64,000 bases of DNA from positions 4,921,001 to 4,985,000 of the forward strand of contig JAHRBC010000005.1 of assembly GCA_022702545.1 (NCBI GenBank). The letters are read 5' to 3'. The notes beneath the pieces were generated by a model. It made no database searches. It saw nothing but the letters and a program-made list of their open reading frames with translations, and had not been told where the DNA came from. The position numbers and the translations under genes are program-made. Below, piece after piece: positions 31,175 to 42,654 of this stretch. This DNA comes from Phycomyces nitens. Its lineage: Eukaryota; Mucoromycota; Mucoromycetes; Mucorales; Phycomycetaceae. Position 1 is the first letter of the stretch; every line of letters begins with the position of its first letter.

Positions 31175-34100
31175 CTAATACAACCCTTCTTTTGCAGTGA
31201 AAAGAGAGTTTCGGACATAGCAACAGGTTCCTGAAACTCGAGCATGGATTGGATCGCAATCTGCAAAGGATACAAGTGTAAAATCCTGAATGTTTAGTCT
31301 TTGATGGCTTGGCAATGTCCACGTTTCGTTCAGAAGAAGAATATCTGACGCAAGATACACTTGATCGCTTGATATCTGATCGATGTGGGCACGCAAGCTT
31401 TGCACATTATGCGATATTAACTGAATGGATCCATCTGTTCTTTGGCTTGACAAATGCTCAAAAGTCGGGACTAGTTTTATAGAAATGTATCTGTTGAGCT
31501 CATTTCTTAACTGCCCATTTCTATTTTTGTCAATATGTTTCGGTGGAACGAATTTATTGCCTCTGCATATCAGACGTAATCCATTTGCAGAAGTGGATCT
31601 GGAACAGGCAACATACAAAAGGGATCTTGTCATTTTTGTTGAGCCGTGATCAAAGATTACAACCGAGGGGTATGTGCCTCCTTGAGACTTATGAATTGTA
31701 AGCGCTTCAGCTGATACGACAGGGAATTGAGTGCGACTTAATTGGATCTGACTCTTGATGTTTCTGCGAATGATGGCACAATGAGGCTCTATCATAGTCC
31801 AATTGTTTGATATAGCATGATTTTGGCGGATCCTTTGCTGCTTCTTTCTAAGCTCCTTTCCACTTCTTTCATCGTCAAATTGTATCCATAGGCGTAATGG
31901 TTTCCTTACGGACAAGGAATTGGATGATTCTGCTTCAATGTTGTCTGAATTTGAAAACTGGCCATAATCAATTCTTTGTAAGACACCTGTTGTACCATTG
32001 ACAAGTCCATCAGTAGTATCGATATTGGCCGTCATCATATATTTTCCACTGATCTTCAATAAAAGTGTTTTGATGAGGCCTTGTACATCGGATTGTTTTG
32101 CGTGGTCATCAGCAGAGTATAGGAGTCGTTGGATAGAACTTCCGTCCCTACACTGTCCAATAATTCAGTCAAATGCCTTTGAGATTGCACCTTCTGTGGT
32201 TAAACTCATCAGTATATCCTGATTTGTCTGTTGAACAAATGAGTTTCTACTGAAAAGATATACTGGCTTGGAACTGGTGTCTGTGGAAGAAGTGCTTTCT
32301 TGGCTAATTATGCTGGGTGGGATAGTGATTTTTCCATTATTTATATCAGCTGCATTTTCAGGACTTAGTTGGACAACTCGACTTTGAAAGATCTCAATAT
32401 CAGCTTCGGTCATTGCTCCTATGGCCATGTTGTTCAATGCTGTAGCAAATGGAACATCATCCCTCTGTCTCATAATCTCCTCTAATTTATGCACTTTGAA
32501 TAGATCCCATATCTTGTATCCAAATAAAGATAGGAACGGATTGGTGTCCCTAGCGCGATTCGTGCTGTATAAAGGGCTGTCTCCAACGGGTGGTAGCTGT
32601 AAGAAATCGCCAAATACAATTACAGATTTTCCACCAAAAGGTACTGAAGGATCAAAAATATCACGAAGCCTTTGATCGACCCACCCAAACAGTGTATCTC
32701 CTACCATACTAATTTCATCAATGATGATTACGTTCAAATCTGCAAGTGCAATGCTCATTGAGTGGGAGACGTCGGCGGAGAGTTGAGTGAGGCCTTCACT
32801 TCCACGTTGGGTCACAGGCAAACTGAATGCGTTGTGTAGAGTTTGTGCTGAGATATTAAAAGCTGCCTTTCCGGTTGGAGCACATAGTAATACCGATGGT
32901 GTATTCATATCTCGTTCTCTACTTTTGTCAAATTGACGCACAAGAGATTGGTATATAGCTTTTATCAGCAGACTTTTTCCAGTACCCGCTCCTCCAGTTA
33001 CAAAATGGTAAAAGGGTGCATAAGGTTGCGATGGTATAGAAGAGTTGAGTTGATGCAATAGAATGTTGTCATTGTTGTTGCAGATGTGATCAATGACATG
33101 ATACAGATACTGGCGTTGTTTTAAGTTTAACATTGAAAGAAGCTCTTGGTACTCGGATTCTGGAAGCCATTTCAGAACTTTGGTTTTTTCCAGGTAGGTT
33201 AGGCGATTGTTTCTAGTATTTCCATTTGGATTTAACTCGTCAGTCAAGTCTGTTTCTCTATGGTATTGGCCATCAGAACTATCGTCAATATCCAAAGTGT
33301 AGCGTCTGAAATCATTTTTGGCAATGTATGGTACTGTAGGATATGTATTATCGGAAGGATTGTTTTCTCTTTCTGTATCCAGGGTATCTCGTTCAACTGA
33401 AATTGTTTCAATGTATCCATCCAGAACATCATTGTCTACTTGACAGAACTCTTTCTTTGCTAATATTATAGCTTCAGAATTTTCCAAAAACCTCTCTTCA
33501 CAGTTGATGCTTAAAAGCTCATCTTCGTTTCTCCAGCTTGAATACAACATTAGAAGACAACGAAAATAATCATCACCATCTTGATCAACATTAAACTTGT
33601 AGTAGCGGATAACTCGAGGCTTTGTTCTTTTTCGGATATATCCTTGGTTCTGTAAAAGAGGATATACTACGCCTGGCTCACCATAGAATATATGGCTTGT
33701 AATACTCTCGGAAGTTTGGTTGGTTTCTGCTACTTGGACTTCACTCTGATCATCATCAGGATCTATACTATCGATATTTATTTCATCGTGGTTTGTGAGA
33801 GTTGTGTCACGGGCTCTTGATGGTCGTTTTCTTGAATACTCAAAATGGGCTGCAAACTGAGCCAAGTTGAGATTCTCAAAGATCCCTGGGCGAGAAGTGT
33901 AATGTTCGATAAGGCCTGGCTCAAAACAGTTCGTTGAATCCGGGTCCATTGACTCAAGTTCAGATTGTTTTTTCAGTATATGCATACGGTTTTCAGGTCT
34001 GCCTGTTGGTATAAACACTGTGACGGTACTTGCTTCAGACATTCTGATACGTAGTAGATTGTACGCGGCTTCTTGTGCTGAAATTTCACTAGCGTTGTAA

Positions 34101-37030
34101 TATGTAGCTGCAAGTGATCTCATTGTGTCTATAGGCGTAGAACTACTATCTTCTTTGTGCTTTTTATAGACCTCCTCCAATGTCTTACTTAATCCTCTGT
34201 CTGCCTTATTGATATAGTCAACAACATATGCACAGCATGCATAAGGATCAAGGATGAATTGGATGTCCATATTGGATCGGAACATACTGAGTATTTTTGG
34301 ATTGTAGTTGTTGATCATTACTTCGTTTGGCTCTCGTTTGATTACAAGCTTGTTCATTTTGAGGCTATTACGAATTGCCAGTATGTATTCATCCACGGAT
34401 GTAATGTCTACAGCTGCCAGGAAATCCATAAATCTCATTGTTGATGATCCAAGTTGTTCATAATGCTCTTCAAGGTATGCCTTAACACGAGTGATGTCTT
34501 GTTTATATTTCTTTTGTGCATCCTCTGATGGGGTTTCTTCTGCGCTAAACGGACAAAGTATACGAGTTCTGTCCATGGGATAAAATGGTATGTTGAATCG
34601 ACAAACTGTAGCATTATTGCGTTTTCTTTGGCAAGCGGACCTATGCACATGAAATTGCCTTTTCAACAGTTCTTTCCAGGTATCTTCACTACAGCGATCG
34701 GTTTGTCTATTATGGGGCGTCCCATCCCATTCCCTTTTGCATGTTATTACACTATCAACAAAGCCACAGATAGCATTTTGTTGTTCTTCGAAAGTAGTCT
34801 GGTCTATGGAGATGTTGCCTTCATACTTGGGAGCACCTTCAAGCCAAACAAGCATATGAACATGAGGTGAACCTCTATGCTGGAATTCGATTCTGAAGAA
34901 GTATTCCTTTATAGGGTAATTTCCAAAAGGTCCATGGGGTGCTTTCCATGTCTTCTTCAACTGCCTGAATCGATAATCAAAATATCTTGCACAAGTTATA
35001 GGATCTTTTTGTATAAGAGTTGCCTTCTCTGCATACGACAATTGCTCGGCTTGATCTTCTGTAATTGTTACCCCATCTGTTACAAATTTAAGAATGCAGA
35101 GTAGTTCTGGCCAACTTGCTTCAGCTGCAGACAGAGTAACAAAAATCGTAGGGATACCAAATTGCCGAACCATTGCCAAAAGATTCTTTTTCTCATTTTT
35201 CCAGTATTCTGCAGTGGAACGAATGCCGCTGAATGTCTTGTAGGCTTGATCTTTGCTGATTAATCCTTTGATGCTACTGTCACTTAAAAAGTCTGATGCA
35301 ATATAAGGAGTGTTGTTATTGTTGGTATTTCTTTTCTTGCGGAGAACAGTGTTCAAGTTGCTGTACATTCTGATCAATTGATTTTTATGATCCATATACA
35401 ATATGTACTCTACTGTTTGGGCAGCTCTACGATCAAATCTTCTTGCAATAGACTTAGTCAAGGATGAATAAGATATAAGATCAGGCATTGATAATCGCTG
35501 TCCATAGAATATTTTTGGAAAGGATAGAAAGTCGCTATCTTTATCAGTTAGAACAGACAACGGAATTCTTCCATCTCCAGGCAAAAGTCTAATTGCTTCA
35601 TGATCAGAGACAATCACAGTTTCTTGATCACCAGGGTTCAACGCTTCATCCACTGTTTCTTCGATACTCCCGCCTATTTCTTCAATAATCTCATCCTCTG
35701 CGATCTCAGTAACATTTCTTGCAGCTCTATCTACCCAGTCGTCACTCAAGGAAATGTTGTACTCTTGGTAAAGTGGTGTAGATTGCAAGAAAACGGCTGC
35801 TCTCCAGACTTTGGTTGGGCTAATGTTGCCTCTAATATAATCCTTAATATAACACATTCTACGGGCCAAGCTCAAATGAATTGTATTGGTGTCATCGAGA
35901 TTTCGAGGAAGTGACGAAACTGTTGTGTCTACATTAACCGGAACATTCACTATGCCACCTTTGCTTCTGTATTGGCCGGTTAACCCTTTGTGTATCCAAA
36001 TTGATTGAAAAACATGACGAGGGGAAACGAGTCTTTCTTCCAATCTTGTTAGATCATCTATGCAATCAACATGATCAGGAAAATGGAGGCCACCTGATAG
36101 GGCAATAGTAGGCATGGTTTTCTTCTTTAAGGACAGTTTACATGTGGAGCATAATGGAATCTGATCAGCTGTTAAGCTATTCAGAAAAGCAGTTGTGATA
36201 TGTTGATTATCGATTGCCCAGAAAGCTTTTCTAACAGTATCATCATCACAGTCCCAAGTTTCTTTCAGCGTGTTTCTTTCAATTACAGATATATCTTTTC
36301 TGAAGAAAAGACCCCCGCAACAGCCGCATACAGCAGTAGGCCCTTCTCTAAGCATATTTTCATATTTGCTTAAAATTTTGGCCCAGTCATCTGCTTCCAC
36401 TTCTTCGTCTAGTCTACGTCTTCTTGTAACTCTCTCGCTGTCTTCAATTGGTCTATTCTGTCGATTACGTCTATATTGGTGCATATACTCTGCACGAGAT
36501 CTCTGGACTTCTACTTCTGTTTCCACCCCTTCTACTTCAGTAGACTGTTGGCGGCTACGTCGATATTCTCGCATGTATTCTGCCCTAGTATTAAGATTAT
36601 TGTCGACTTCTATATCTGTAGCTTGACAAAGATTATGTCGATACTCTCGCATATATTCTGCTCGAGAATCACGATTATTGTCGACTTCTATATCTGTAGC
36701 TTGACGAAGATTATGTCGATACTCTCGCATATATTCTGCTCGAGAATCATGATTATTGTCGACTTCTATATCTGTAGCTTGACGAAGATTATGTCGATAC
36801 TGTCGCATATACTCTGCTCGAGAATCACGATTATTGTCGACTTCTGTTTCTGTTGCTTGACGACGATTACGTCGATACTGTCGCATGTACTCAGTCCGAG
36901 AGATGGGATTCCTTTCTTCTGTTACTATTAATTCTGCCCGCATTGCTTGCCGACGATTACGTTGGTATTCTCTCATGTACCGCCGCTGTCTTTCAGTTCT
37001 TTCTTCAGGAGTGAGAATAGCTCTAGGCAT
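31175..37030 (-). CDS. Helitron 2 Rep-PIF1 helicase-endonuclease, one in-frame stop
   Basis: One continuous intronless frame of about 1950 codons, interrupted only by TGA at 32165-32167. Order: six N-terminal YMREYR-type repeats (residues 20-170), a cysteine-rich segment (CGCCGGLFF), Rep with GSPHVHMLVW (HUH) and CAYVVDYINKADRGLSK (Tyr pair), helicase Walker A FVTGGAGTGKSLLIKAI and Walker B VIIIDEISMV, then after the stop EALTIHKSQGGTYPSVVIF and YVACSRSTSANGLRL. A C-terminal EEP nuclease start (LISHNVQSLRAHI, LASDILLLNETW) follows. It is cut short after about 90 residues, before the GDFN motif. The stop separates the last helicase motifs from the rest, so the copy is probably inactive unless the stop is read through. 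Confidence 0.85.
36500..36990 (-). repeat. 78-bp in-frame tandem repeats in the Helitron 2 N-terminus
   Basis: About five or six units encoding a 26-residue repeat with consensus RAEYMREYRHNLRQATDIEV plus a short acidic/Asn tail. The central units differ at only a few bases, indicating recent expansion; the outer ones are more diverged. The basic Tyr/Arg motif could be a DNA-binding repeat (inference). Confidence 0.75.
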
Positions 37031-37415
37031 ATTTTTAATTTATAATGGTTTATCTTATAATAATGAATATGAATAGAAATAAAAGTTAAGATTAAGCAAA
37101 ATAGGGTGAGTAGAACATGAAAAACAATTTAAAACTGTGAGTTGCCAGTCCAACAGTCACAATCCCAAACGTGATTTGTATCATTATCACAATCAACATA
37201 TCATATTCTCATACCACTCTTATATTCCCCAAGACACAACAATAGGAAATATTCTCCTCAGTAATATTCTTTAACTTTTATATAGCAATTAATAATTAAC
37301 AAATAGTACAACTACAAAGCAAATATCAATGAATAAAGACTATCTTTTTCTTACTATTGGAATCTCCGCTGTGCCATGTTTGGGAAAGAACAAAATTGAA
37401 TCATGTGACAAATCC

Positions 37416-37570
37416 TTTACACTTTTAAGCAGTAAAATTGTTACATTTTTAAGCAGGGAAAATTGTTACACTTTTAAGCAGGGAAAATTGTTACACTTTT
37501 AAGCAGTGAAAATTGTTACACTTTTAAGCAGTGAAAATTGTTACACTTTTAAGCAGTGAAAAATTGTTAC
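37416..37570. repeat. 25-bp tandem repeat, about six copies
   Basis: Unit TTACACTTTTAAGCAGTGAA followed by AATTG, repeating every 25 bp (starts 37441, 37466, 37491, 37516, 37541), with one shorter diverged unit at the left. It lies about 390 bp upstream of the Helitron 2 start codon. The rest of 37031-37947 is AT-rich with no gene. Confidence 0.75.
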
Positions 37571-38234
37571 AGATTTTGCCTTTTACTTAGGCTTTCTAAC
37601 TCCGTAAACTCCATATAGAACGCCAAAAAGAAAAAGGAAATACAAATATTAATAAAGGAATATGACTTATTATTTTATAGTGCATCATCAATAAACTATT
37701 GAAAATATAAAGACAGTTATTTAAATATAAAAATTAATAGTTAAAAAATAATATATAATTAAATTATAAAAGTGTTTTCCTCAGACTTAAGCTTTTTGAA
37801 GATTTTTTGAGCTTAGTTAAATTTTAATAACATTTCATTTTCCTCAGACCTGAGGTTTTATATTTTATTCTATAAAAATAACTATTTATATAATAATAGT
37901 ATTTTAAATACTTTCTTATAAAAATATATTTATATACTATTATATATTGTGACTACTATTCTATGAAAACAAATATTCATGGAATAACAGTCACCTTAAT
38001 ATTTGCAGAATAAATATATTTTTCATATGATATTATGAGCTGTGACTACTATTCTATGAAAACTAATATTCATGGAATAGCAGTCACCTTAATATTTACA
38101 GCATAAACATATTTTTCCTATAATATTATAAGTTGTGACTACTATTCTATGAAAACAAATATTCATGAAATAGCAGTCACCTTAATATTTGTAGCATAAA
38201 TATATTTTTCCTATAATATTATAAGTTGTGACTA

Positions 38235-39574
38235 CAGGGTGGAAAACGAATTCATTCATGATTTGAAAGTCCGATTTTATCTTTAATGCATCTTCTATAT
38301 TTTGTTTTTTCTTATTCTCTTTATTCTTATAAACATGACACCTTCAAACTCAACCCATAAAGAGGAGAGCCCTCGCAGACAATATATCCGCCATTCATCT
38401 GATGAAAAGTTGATTATGATTGGAATGCACAAGGCAGGATTGTCTGTTGCAGAAATTTCTCGACGCGAGAATATCAAGGAATCAACTCTTCACAAAATAA
38501 TAAAAAGATACTATAAGACGAAGTCTGTTGAAGACCAGCCTCGCTCAGGAAGACCCAAGCTTCTCAATGCTAGAGACAAACGGCATTTGGAAAGGATCGT
38601 GAGAAGTGATCGCCACAAGACATTAGGGAGATTACTCGTGAGATGGAGGAGGTGATTGACATGCCCATCTCAAAAGTCACCATTAGCAAGACCTTGCGTA
38701 GTCTTGACTACAATTGCTGCACTGCGTTGGCCAAGCCTTACTTGACTCAAGCAGACATGGCTGCACGTTGAAAGTGGGCTCAAGCAAGAATGGAGTGGAA
38801 TGAGGAATGGAAAACCGTAATTTGGAGTGATGAGTCTCGGTTTTCCCTTTTTAAGAGAAATGGAAAGACACACGTGTGGAGAAAACCAGACGAGAAGTAT
38901 CGTCCTGACTGCCTCCAACCAAAGATCCAAGGAGATGGAGGATTGGTCATGGTGTGGGGCTGCATTTGGGCTGGAGGTGTCGGACCTCTTGTTATACTTG
39001 AGGGCAATATGAATGCAAAAGTATACACTGAGGTCCTCCAAGAGCATTTTAAGCCCTACTTTGACATGCTGCCCCGTAAAGACAAGGCCGAGTACCGTTT
39101 CCAAGAAGACAATGCTACTCCCCACAAGGCAGCTATGTCAAAAATGCAAAGAAGATCTTGGGATCAATGTTCTTGAGTGGCCTTCAAAGAGTCCAGATTT
39201 GAGTCCTATCGAGAATATCTGGAGCCATCTCGACAACCTTGTGCGCTCGAGAGAACCTCAGCCAAGAACACTGGCAGAGTTGGAGGAGGCTCTGAAAGAA
39301 GAGTGGGAGACGATTGGTAGAAGTGTGTGCACGAAGTACTGCATGAGTATGCATAACAGGCTACTGGATATCAAAAGATATAAAGGTGGGCCTGTTTCAT
39401 ACTAAATAAATCTTCATTTATTTATCAGTTAAAGGTCTACTACTAAGCTTTATTATAGTTGCATTTCATGAGCCTAGCTTTTTTATTTGAAGAATATAAG
39501 GATTACAAAGAGAAGTTGCTTGAAGCTGTTCATGTCGGAGTTTAAAAACTGGAATTACTTTATTCTTAACCCTG
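38235..39574 (+). mobile_element. Tc1/mariner element inserted in the satellite
   Basis: 1340 bp, ends CAGGGT...ACCCTG, flanked by TA duplications at 38233-38234 and 39575-39576. Removing the element and one TA restores an ordinary satellite monomer. The terminal repeats are weak beyond the first bases, so the copy is old. Confidence 0.85.
38335..39405 (+). pseudogene. Tc1/mariner DDE transposase, inactivated
   Basis: N-terminal paired helix-turn-helix (GLSVAEISRRENIKESTLHK, then RSGRPKLLNARDKRHL), then the DDE domain: VIWSDESRF (first Asp), FQEDNATPHK (second Asp) and SPDLSPIENIWSHLDNLV (Glu). The frame breaks near 38626, there is a TGA within 38760-38775 (AAR*KWAQ), and it breaks again near 39140 between the second Asp and the Glu. 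Three separate lesions mean no full product is possible. Confidence 0.88.
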
Positions 39575-39918
39575 TATTATTCTATGAAAACAAATATTCA
39601 TGGAATAACAGTCACCTTAATATTTGCAGCATAAATATATTTTTCATATGATATTATGAGCTGTGACTACTATTCTATGAAAACTAATATTCATGGAATA
39701 GCAGTCACCTTAATATTTGCAGCATAAACATATTTTTCCTATAATATTATAAGTTGTGACTACTATTCTATGAAAACAAATATTCATGAAATAGCAGTCA
39801 CCTTAATATTTGTAGCATAAACATATTTTTCCTATAATATTATAAGTTGTGACTATTATTCTATGAAAACAAATATTCATGGAATAACAGTTACCTTAAT
39901 ATTTGCAGCATAAATATA

Positions 39919-41544
39919 CCGATTTTTGAATCCGATCTGGTGAATGTGACATGTTATTTGGTGAAAGTGCAATTTGGATTTGGTGAAAGTGCAATTTGGA
40001 TTTAGTGAAAGTGCAATTTGGATTTCGTGACTGTGCAATTTGGATTTCGTGATTGTGCCATTTGAATTTCGTGATTGTTCCTCATATTTTACTTTTTTTC
40101 AATCTTTAGACTCCATTAATTTATATGTATTAGTTTATTTTTATTAAAAAAAAAAAAGAATCACTCGATTCTCCTCGATTCCAAACAGTCTTGGAAATAG
40201 CTAATACTATGGTTAATCCAGCCTTGGCAGTTTTCTTTGGTGATCTGCAGGCTGGATTCCCCAATATGCTTCAAAAAAGCATCCGTCGAAAGTCCTGGCT
40301 TTCTCCTTGCCAGTCCCTTCAGCTTTCCAAAGCATTCCTCCACAGGGTTGAGGAATGGGGACCACGCTGGCAGGTAGTGGATCCTGTGGCGGGTTGTCAT
40401 GATGTAGTCATAGACGTTGCCCGCCCTGTGGATACCAGCGTTATCTATGCTAAACCAATGGGGAGGAGCATTGGTTTCATCAAGCTTTGCTACTAGAATC
40501 TTCATATATTCAATGAATATATCTGAAGTTGTGCCTCCCATCACAAGCTTTGCAGATATATTTTCCACACCATTGTACGATATGGAGGCCAGAATGGAGA
40601 TATTCACGGCCCTCTTGGTCACTATCTGGACCACTGCATCTTCTCCCTTTCTGGCCCAACCTCTTTGCCTGATGAGGTTGGCATTGAAGCCAGCTTCGTC
40701 GACGAAAATGCAGTTCGTCTTGTACGAAATCCCCAGGCTCTGGAGGGACTCCACAAATTTCTTCCTGGCGGCAATGACCTCCGGAGAATTCCTCTTCTCC
40801 TCAACTGGCTTGGTCTTCTTCAAGGTGAAGCCAATGTGGTCGGTGATGTGGCGGTAGATGCCACTGCAGGAAATCATCTTTTCCCTCAGGTCCGGAAATC
40901 TCTCGTAAAGCCTTTCTCTCATCATTTCCAGAGTGAGAGTGCAGTCCTCATCAAGAATCTCGATAAGGTACTGCAAATGCTCATCAGTAAGCTTGACGCA
41001 TTCTGCTTTTCTTCCGCCCTTTGGTCTTGGAGCGATCTCTCCTGTCTCGACAAATCTGTCCCTGATATTGTCGACAGTCGATCTGGGTATGCCAAGCAAC
41101 TTGGCTACAGAGGATACACTCTTGGTATCCTTTCTCAGAGTTAAGTCGATAATCCTCTCACGAGTCTGTAGAGGAACTGCTCGGCACTTCTTTGGTGTTT
41201 TAGTTGCCTTGACACCGCTTCCGTTTTGCTTTGAAATATTGTTGGATGATACCATGTTGAAGTCGATGAATAAATTTTAAAAGACACTTGTTAAACAGCA
41301 GAATCTCTGTTACTTATTTATAATAGCATAAAATGTAAAATTTTGGGTATGAAAAACTGTTCAGATCATGCAAGAAAAAAATATATTATAATTAGACATT
41401 TGAGGAACAATCACGAAATTCATATGGCACAGTCACGAAATCCAAATTGCACTTTCACTAAATCCAAATTGCACTTTCACCAAATCCAAATTGCACTTTC
41501 ACCAAATAACATGTCACATTCACCAGATCGGATTCAAAAATCGG
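39919..41544 (-). mobile_element. Intact mariner-like element with long, internally repeated TIRs
   Basis: 1626 bp flanked by TA at 39917-39918 and 41545-41546. The outermost 45 bases, starting CCGATTTTTGAATCCGATCT, are perfectly inverted. The TIRs continue inward for about 160 bp as back-to-back copies of a roughly 20-bp unit (GTGAAAGTGCAATTTGGATT), four to six per end. Excision in thought restores the satellite monomer exactly. Confidence 0.92.
40161..41255 (-). CDS. IS630/Tc1/mariner-type DDE transposase
   Basis: 364 residues, single open frame. N-terminal HTH (SVAKLLGIPRSTVDNIRDRF) and a GRPR-like basic hinge (PRPKGGRKAECVKL), then a DDE_3-type catalytic domain: CIFVDEAGFNANL (first Asp), HWFSIDNAGIHRAGNVYDYI (second Asp) and YLPAWSPFLNPVEECFGKLK (Glu). 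All catalytic residues are present and no break is seen, so the copy may be competent to move by cut and paste at TA. Confidence 0.9.
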   Translation of the reverse strand: MVSSNNISKQNGSGVKATKTPKKCRAVPLQTRERIIDLTLRKDTKSVSSVAKLLGIPRSTVDNIRDRFVETGEIAPRPKGGRKAECVKLTDEHLQYLIEILDEDCTLTLEMMRERLYERFPDLREKMISCSGIYRHITDHIGFTLKKTKPVEEKRNSPEVIAARKKFVESLQSLGISYKTNCIFVDEAGFNANLIRQRGWARKGEDAVVQIVTKRAVNISILASISYNGVENISAKLVMGGTTSDIFIEYMKILVAKLDETNAPPHWFSIDNAGIHRAGNVYDYIMTTRHRIHYLPAWSPFLNPVEECFGKLKGLARRKPGLSTDAFLKHIGESSLQITKENCQGWINHSISYFQDCLESRRIE

Positions 41545-41730
41545 TATTTTTCATATGATATTATGAGCTGTGACTACTATTCTATGAAAACTAATATTCA
41601 TGGAATAGCAGTCACCTTAATATTTGCAGCATAAACATATTTTTCCTATAATATTATAAGTTGTGACTACTATTCTATGAAAACTAATATTCATGGAATA
41701 GCAGTCATCTTAATATTTTGAAAATAATAA

Positions 41731-41767
41731 TAGAGAGGTTTGGGGATTTTATTTTCACTTTCGCATT
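41731..41767 (+). repeat. Terminal inverted repeat, left partner of 51277-51313
   Basis: TAGAGAGGTTTGGGGATTTT followed by ATTTTCACTTTCGCATT; the reverse complement occurs at 51277-51313 with one mismatch. It lies just after the end of the satellite. Confidence 0.7.
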
Positions 41768-42654
41768 CCCATAAAAGGCTATTTTTCGATGGTTTAAGCT
41801 TCGAGGTAGCACAAAAAAGGGAAAATAACTCGCGTTAAAAGTACAAAATGAGAAAATAATTCTCTTATTTTCCCTTTGGTATTTAGCCGAAACATCCAAT
41901 AATATTACAGAAAAGGATAAATCTGACGAATTAGTTTTTGCCGTGGTAATTTTGACAGATACAATTGATAAATGATAGTTTCCAACAAGTTCAAAAGGCA
42001 AAACGTATACAATAGAAGGGGTAGGACACTGTGATAGTGCTCAGGTATATCTAAAAGTAAAAAAATATAGTAAAATGCATATATAAAAGATAAATATATC
42101 AAGAAGTATATGTATAAGTATTGCTAAGAGTAGTTACAAGTTGGTGACAGTGGGATAGATGAATAAAACAAGATAATAAGGGCTTGATCAATAAATAAAG
42201 GTAGATAAGAATAAAGATTCTATTACTGCTTTAACTAAAGTCTTTGGCACTAGAGAGGCATATACCAATTTATTGTAAAACTCTTCTAAGCAGTATCGAT
42301 GATGAAATACAATGCACAAGGGTATGCCTTGTGCAAGGGTTGAAAGAAATCCTCCAAAGTGAACTGTACTCCTTTGGAGGATATATGTAGTCTGAGAAGA
42401 ACAAACACTGCAAAAAATATACACTTTCATTTAGAGATATTTCAGTGGAATTAAAGGTACAAGTGTATCAAAATTGAACTGAATAAACTTTTTTATTTTC
42501 AACTGCGCCAGTAGTTTTCAGTCTGTTCTATTGGATAATAAATATGATTTACCTTTTGGTTGTTACATTTGTGTTATAAAAACTATAAAAAAAAAGCATA
42601 TTTTCAAATGGTTACCCTTTCCTGTTAATTTTTTTAAATACAAAACAACTCAAA
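41768..42654. other. Non-coding stretch upstream of element 3 transposase
   Basis: AT-rich, no convincing ORF. A short inverted repeat (ATCCTCCAAAG near 42349 against CTTTGGAGGAT near 42372) could form a hairpin. The outer end of element 3 should lie here but was not recognised. Confidence 0.4.

Larger units (their letters stand above)
37948..41715. repeat. 93-bp satellite array interrupted by two transposons
   Basis: Monomers start with TGTGACTACTATTCTATGAA at 37948, 38041, 38134, 38227, 39662, 39755, 39848, 41569 and 41662 (last one partial). The period is exactly 93 bp wherever it is uninterrupted. Inside each monomer GTGACTACTATTCTATGAA is followed by TTCATGGAATAGCAGTCAC, its near-perfect inverse, so each could form a stem of about 19 bp. 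The monomers at 38227 and 39848 are split by TA insertions of the two elements below. Confidence 0.9.

Noticed and set aside
31175..32059. A separate helicase gene overlapping Helitron 2
   Set aside because: Same frame as the 32165-37030 ORF, separated by one TGA. It is the continuation of the same protein.
36476..36931. Plus-strand repetitive ORF opposite the Helitron 2 N-terminus
   Set aside because: It is the antisense reading of the 78-bp repeats, which stay open in several frames because the unit length is divisible by three.
37416..37570. CRISPR-like array
   Set aside because: The 25-bp units are contiguous tandem repeats with no spacers, in a eukaryotic setting; the 93-bp satellite was dismissed for the same reason.
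38670..39125. Minus-strand ORF of 151 codons inside the Tc1 element
   Set aside because: Complement of the DDE transposase, with no motifs of its own.
40417..41144. Plus-strand ORFs opposite the mariner-like transposase
   Set aside because: Antisense shadows of a clearly coding frame with all DDE residues.
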